Shown here: in pieces, positions 62,640 through 64,000 of the stretch
Layout of the letters: each line of letters opens with the position of its first letter
Numbering within the stretch: the first letter of the stretch is position 1
Assembly: GCA_963575745.1 (NCBI GenBank)
Contig: CAUYUJ010005780.1
Coordinates: 362,501-426,500 of the forward strand
Length of the DNA stretch: 64,000 nt
Direction of reading: 5' to 3'
From: Prorocentrum cordatum
Lineage: Eukaryota; Sar; Dinophyceae; Prorocentrales; Prorocentraceae
The notes under the pieces: generated by a model
The model's database searches: none
The model's input: the letters and a program-made list of their open reading frames with translations, nothing else
What the model was told of the DNA's origin: nothing
Translations under genes and position numbers: made by a program

Positions 62640-64000
62640 CTGAACTGAACTGAGCAGGCCTCGATGGCGGTCCTGCGCTCCTCGAGACCGAGGCCGGCCG
62701 ACTGGGGCCGCGCCGCGCCGTCGTGGAACGCCCTGCAGTCTGTCGCGGGCACCGCTGGCAACTGCTGCAAGCGCGTTCCACTCGAGGGTCGGCGATCTGT
62801 TGAAAAGGATGTCGGCCAACACCATGCGCGCCGCGAGCTGTTCGCCAACCGCGCCCCCGGCTTCCTGGACTTCGACGGCGAAGCTCGAGCGCGCTACCCG
62901 GCGCAACTTCTCTGAGCCCCAGTCGAGGACTTTGAACTTCGCCTTCTTGCCGCCCATGGCTTCGGCGGCTGCGATCGCGGCAATGTGGCGCCCCTGTGAG
63001 TGGCTATCAGGCTGGCTGGCCCAGGCGGCGTCGCACCGAGCGAAGACGGCCAGGTCGGACAGGTGGCGGCTGTGCACCTGGAGCCCCACGCGCAGGTTCT
63101 GCTCGATGATCTTCGTTGTTGTTGGCAGCAGTGAAGAGGCTGCGCGTGCCTTCTGGCATCTTTTGGACTGCAGCTCGGCGACCCAAGAGAGCAGGAACGG
63201 CGCCGCGTTGGAGCCCAGCCAGTAGACCTCCCGGCAGAAGGCCCTCAAGATTGTCTGGTCGCTCTCGCGGGGGGAGTCCGTTGCGCGGCGTCGCCCTCCA
63301 TCTGCCGGGCGAGCCTCCTTGATCCTGTCCGCGCAGGCGCGCTGGTGAAGGAAGAAGCCCTGCTCGTTCGCCGTGATGCTCACGCCGCGCTGCTAGAGGT
63401 TGAGGATGCCCTTGTTCATGTCCTCCCAGGTGCCCCACTTGTAGAGATGGCGCATCTGGTACACGATGTGGTTCCACACCTTGTTGGCGCTCCCCCCCGC
63501 CAGGATGAAGTCGCCCGCGCGACCACCCCGATGGGGCGGTTCTTCTGGGAACAGCGCACCCGCCGCAGGCGTGGTTCAAGTTCGCAAGGCCTGTAGTCCC
63601 AACTTCGCAACGTCGATATTGATCGTCCCCCGCCAGAGGCGCGGCGCCTCTCCTGTGCCGCACCGGGGTTCGATGACCTGGAGGAGCTCTCCGTCCTTGA
63701 CGTCGAAGACCTTCCGGAGGACGCTGTCGGGCTCGATGAAAAGATCCTTCTCCCGCTCGTTGGCCTATAGGAAGGCCGAGGCGACTTCGCCCTTGATCAA
63801 TTCCCGGCGTTTAGCGGCGACCGCGGTCAGAACAACGTTTCGGGTCAGCGGGAGGCCGCAAGACTCGCAATAGGTTCCGTCCCGAGGTCCTTGGTCTGGT
63901 AGCCGAGTAACACCTGTCGCGCTTTGGCCCTGCCGTCCGCTTTTCGAATGAAAAACGAACGGGCCCCGATGACGCTAACGGTGTCTTTCGCGCTGGAGAG
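62640..64000 (-). pseudogene. Ty1/copia-like reverse transcriptase and RNase H, running off the window end
   Basis: Read leftwards from the window end: ARSFFIRKADGRAKARQVLL and GYQTKDLGTEPIASLAASR, then TGA (63847-63845); frameshift; RRELIKGEVASAFL, TAG (63767-63765); ANEREKDLFIEPDS, ELLQVIEPRCGTGEAPRLW, KLGLQALRT, TGA (63578-63576); a second frame with LEPRLRRVRCSQKNRPIGVV; frameshift; DFILAGGSANKVW, where the usual HVDDF has become RAGDF (catalytic Asp pair broken); TAG (63395-63393). An open frame then gives the RNase H: FARCDAAWASQPDSHSQG (Asp near 63032), FKVLDWGSEKLRRVARSSF, AVEVQEA (Glu near 62873). After a last frameshift AFHDGAARPQSAGLGLEERR ends near 62660. The order and motifs are those of copia pol. 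It is dead, and the integrase and LTR would lie beyond the window or are lost. Confidence 0.88.

Overview
This is nuclear DNA from a eukaryote, most likely a dinoflagellate. It is GC-rich and almost free of genes. The clues are the kinds of decayed retroelement present (Ty1/copia-like integrase and RT-RNase H of the type common in dinoflagellate assemblies, and non-LTR elements with the LRFADD/YLG/ESW-type tail), a 17/21 match to the dinoflagellate spliced leader, and a dense load of mini- and microsatellites. No rRNA, tRNA, CRISPR, operon or prokaryote-type gene was found. The genus cannot be fixed from the sequence; a large-genome dinoflagellate such as Prorocentrum would fit.

Layout. 0-10 kb: a G-rich minisatellite with a 90-bp tandem repeat and a conserved tail block, several foldback (MITE-like) elements, and a 750-bp CAT/CAC microsatellite. 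10-24 kb: mostly featureless, with foldback elements of families B, C and I, and the one convincing host gene, a small secreted cysteine-rich protein on the minus strand at 19.3-19.6 kb. 24-28 kb: decayed CCCAAGAGG-type repeats, a G-rich minisatellite and a copia integrase relic on the minus strand. 29.06-32.4 kb: a large inverted-repeat structure enclosing a 73-bp tandem array and an 850-bp GAGGCT satellite. 36.3-39.5 kb: a 103-bp tandem array split by three 300-bp modules. 40.9-45.8 kb: a cluster of dispersed modules, a tandem array interrupted by a hairpin element, and another family A copy. 46-51.4 kb: microsatellites and a second copy of the G-rich minisatellite plus tail block. 55.9-64 kb: a retroelement graveyard, with a dead LINE endonuclease (minus), a broken LINE reverse transcriptase (plus) and a broken copia RT-RNase H (minus) running off the window end.

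How the parts relate. Nothing forms a metabolic or regulatory gene set. The window is best read as layers of non-autonomous repeats. At least four foldback families (A x4, B x3, C x2, D x2), a module with a shared 60-70 bp core (about six sites), and a short G-rich junction motif found at eleven sites recur across it. Because many repeat periods are multiples of three, long open frames arise without coding for anything. Most long ORFs here are therefore not genes.
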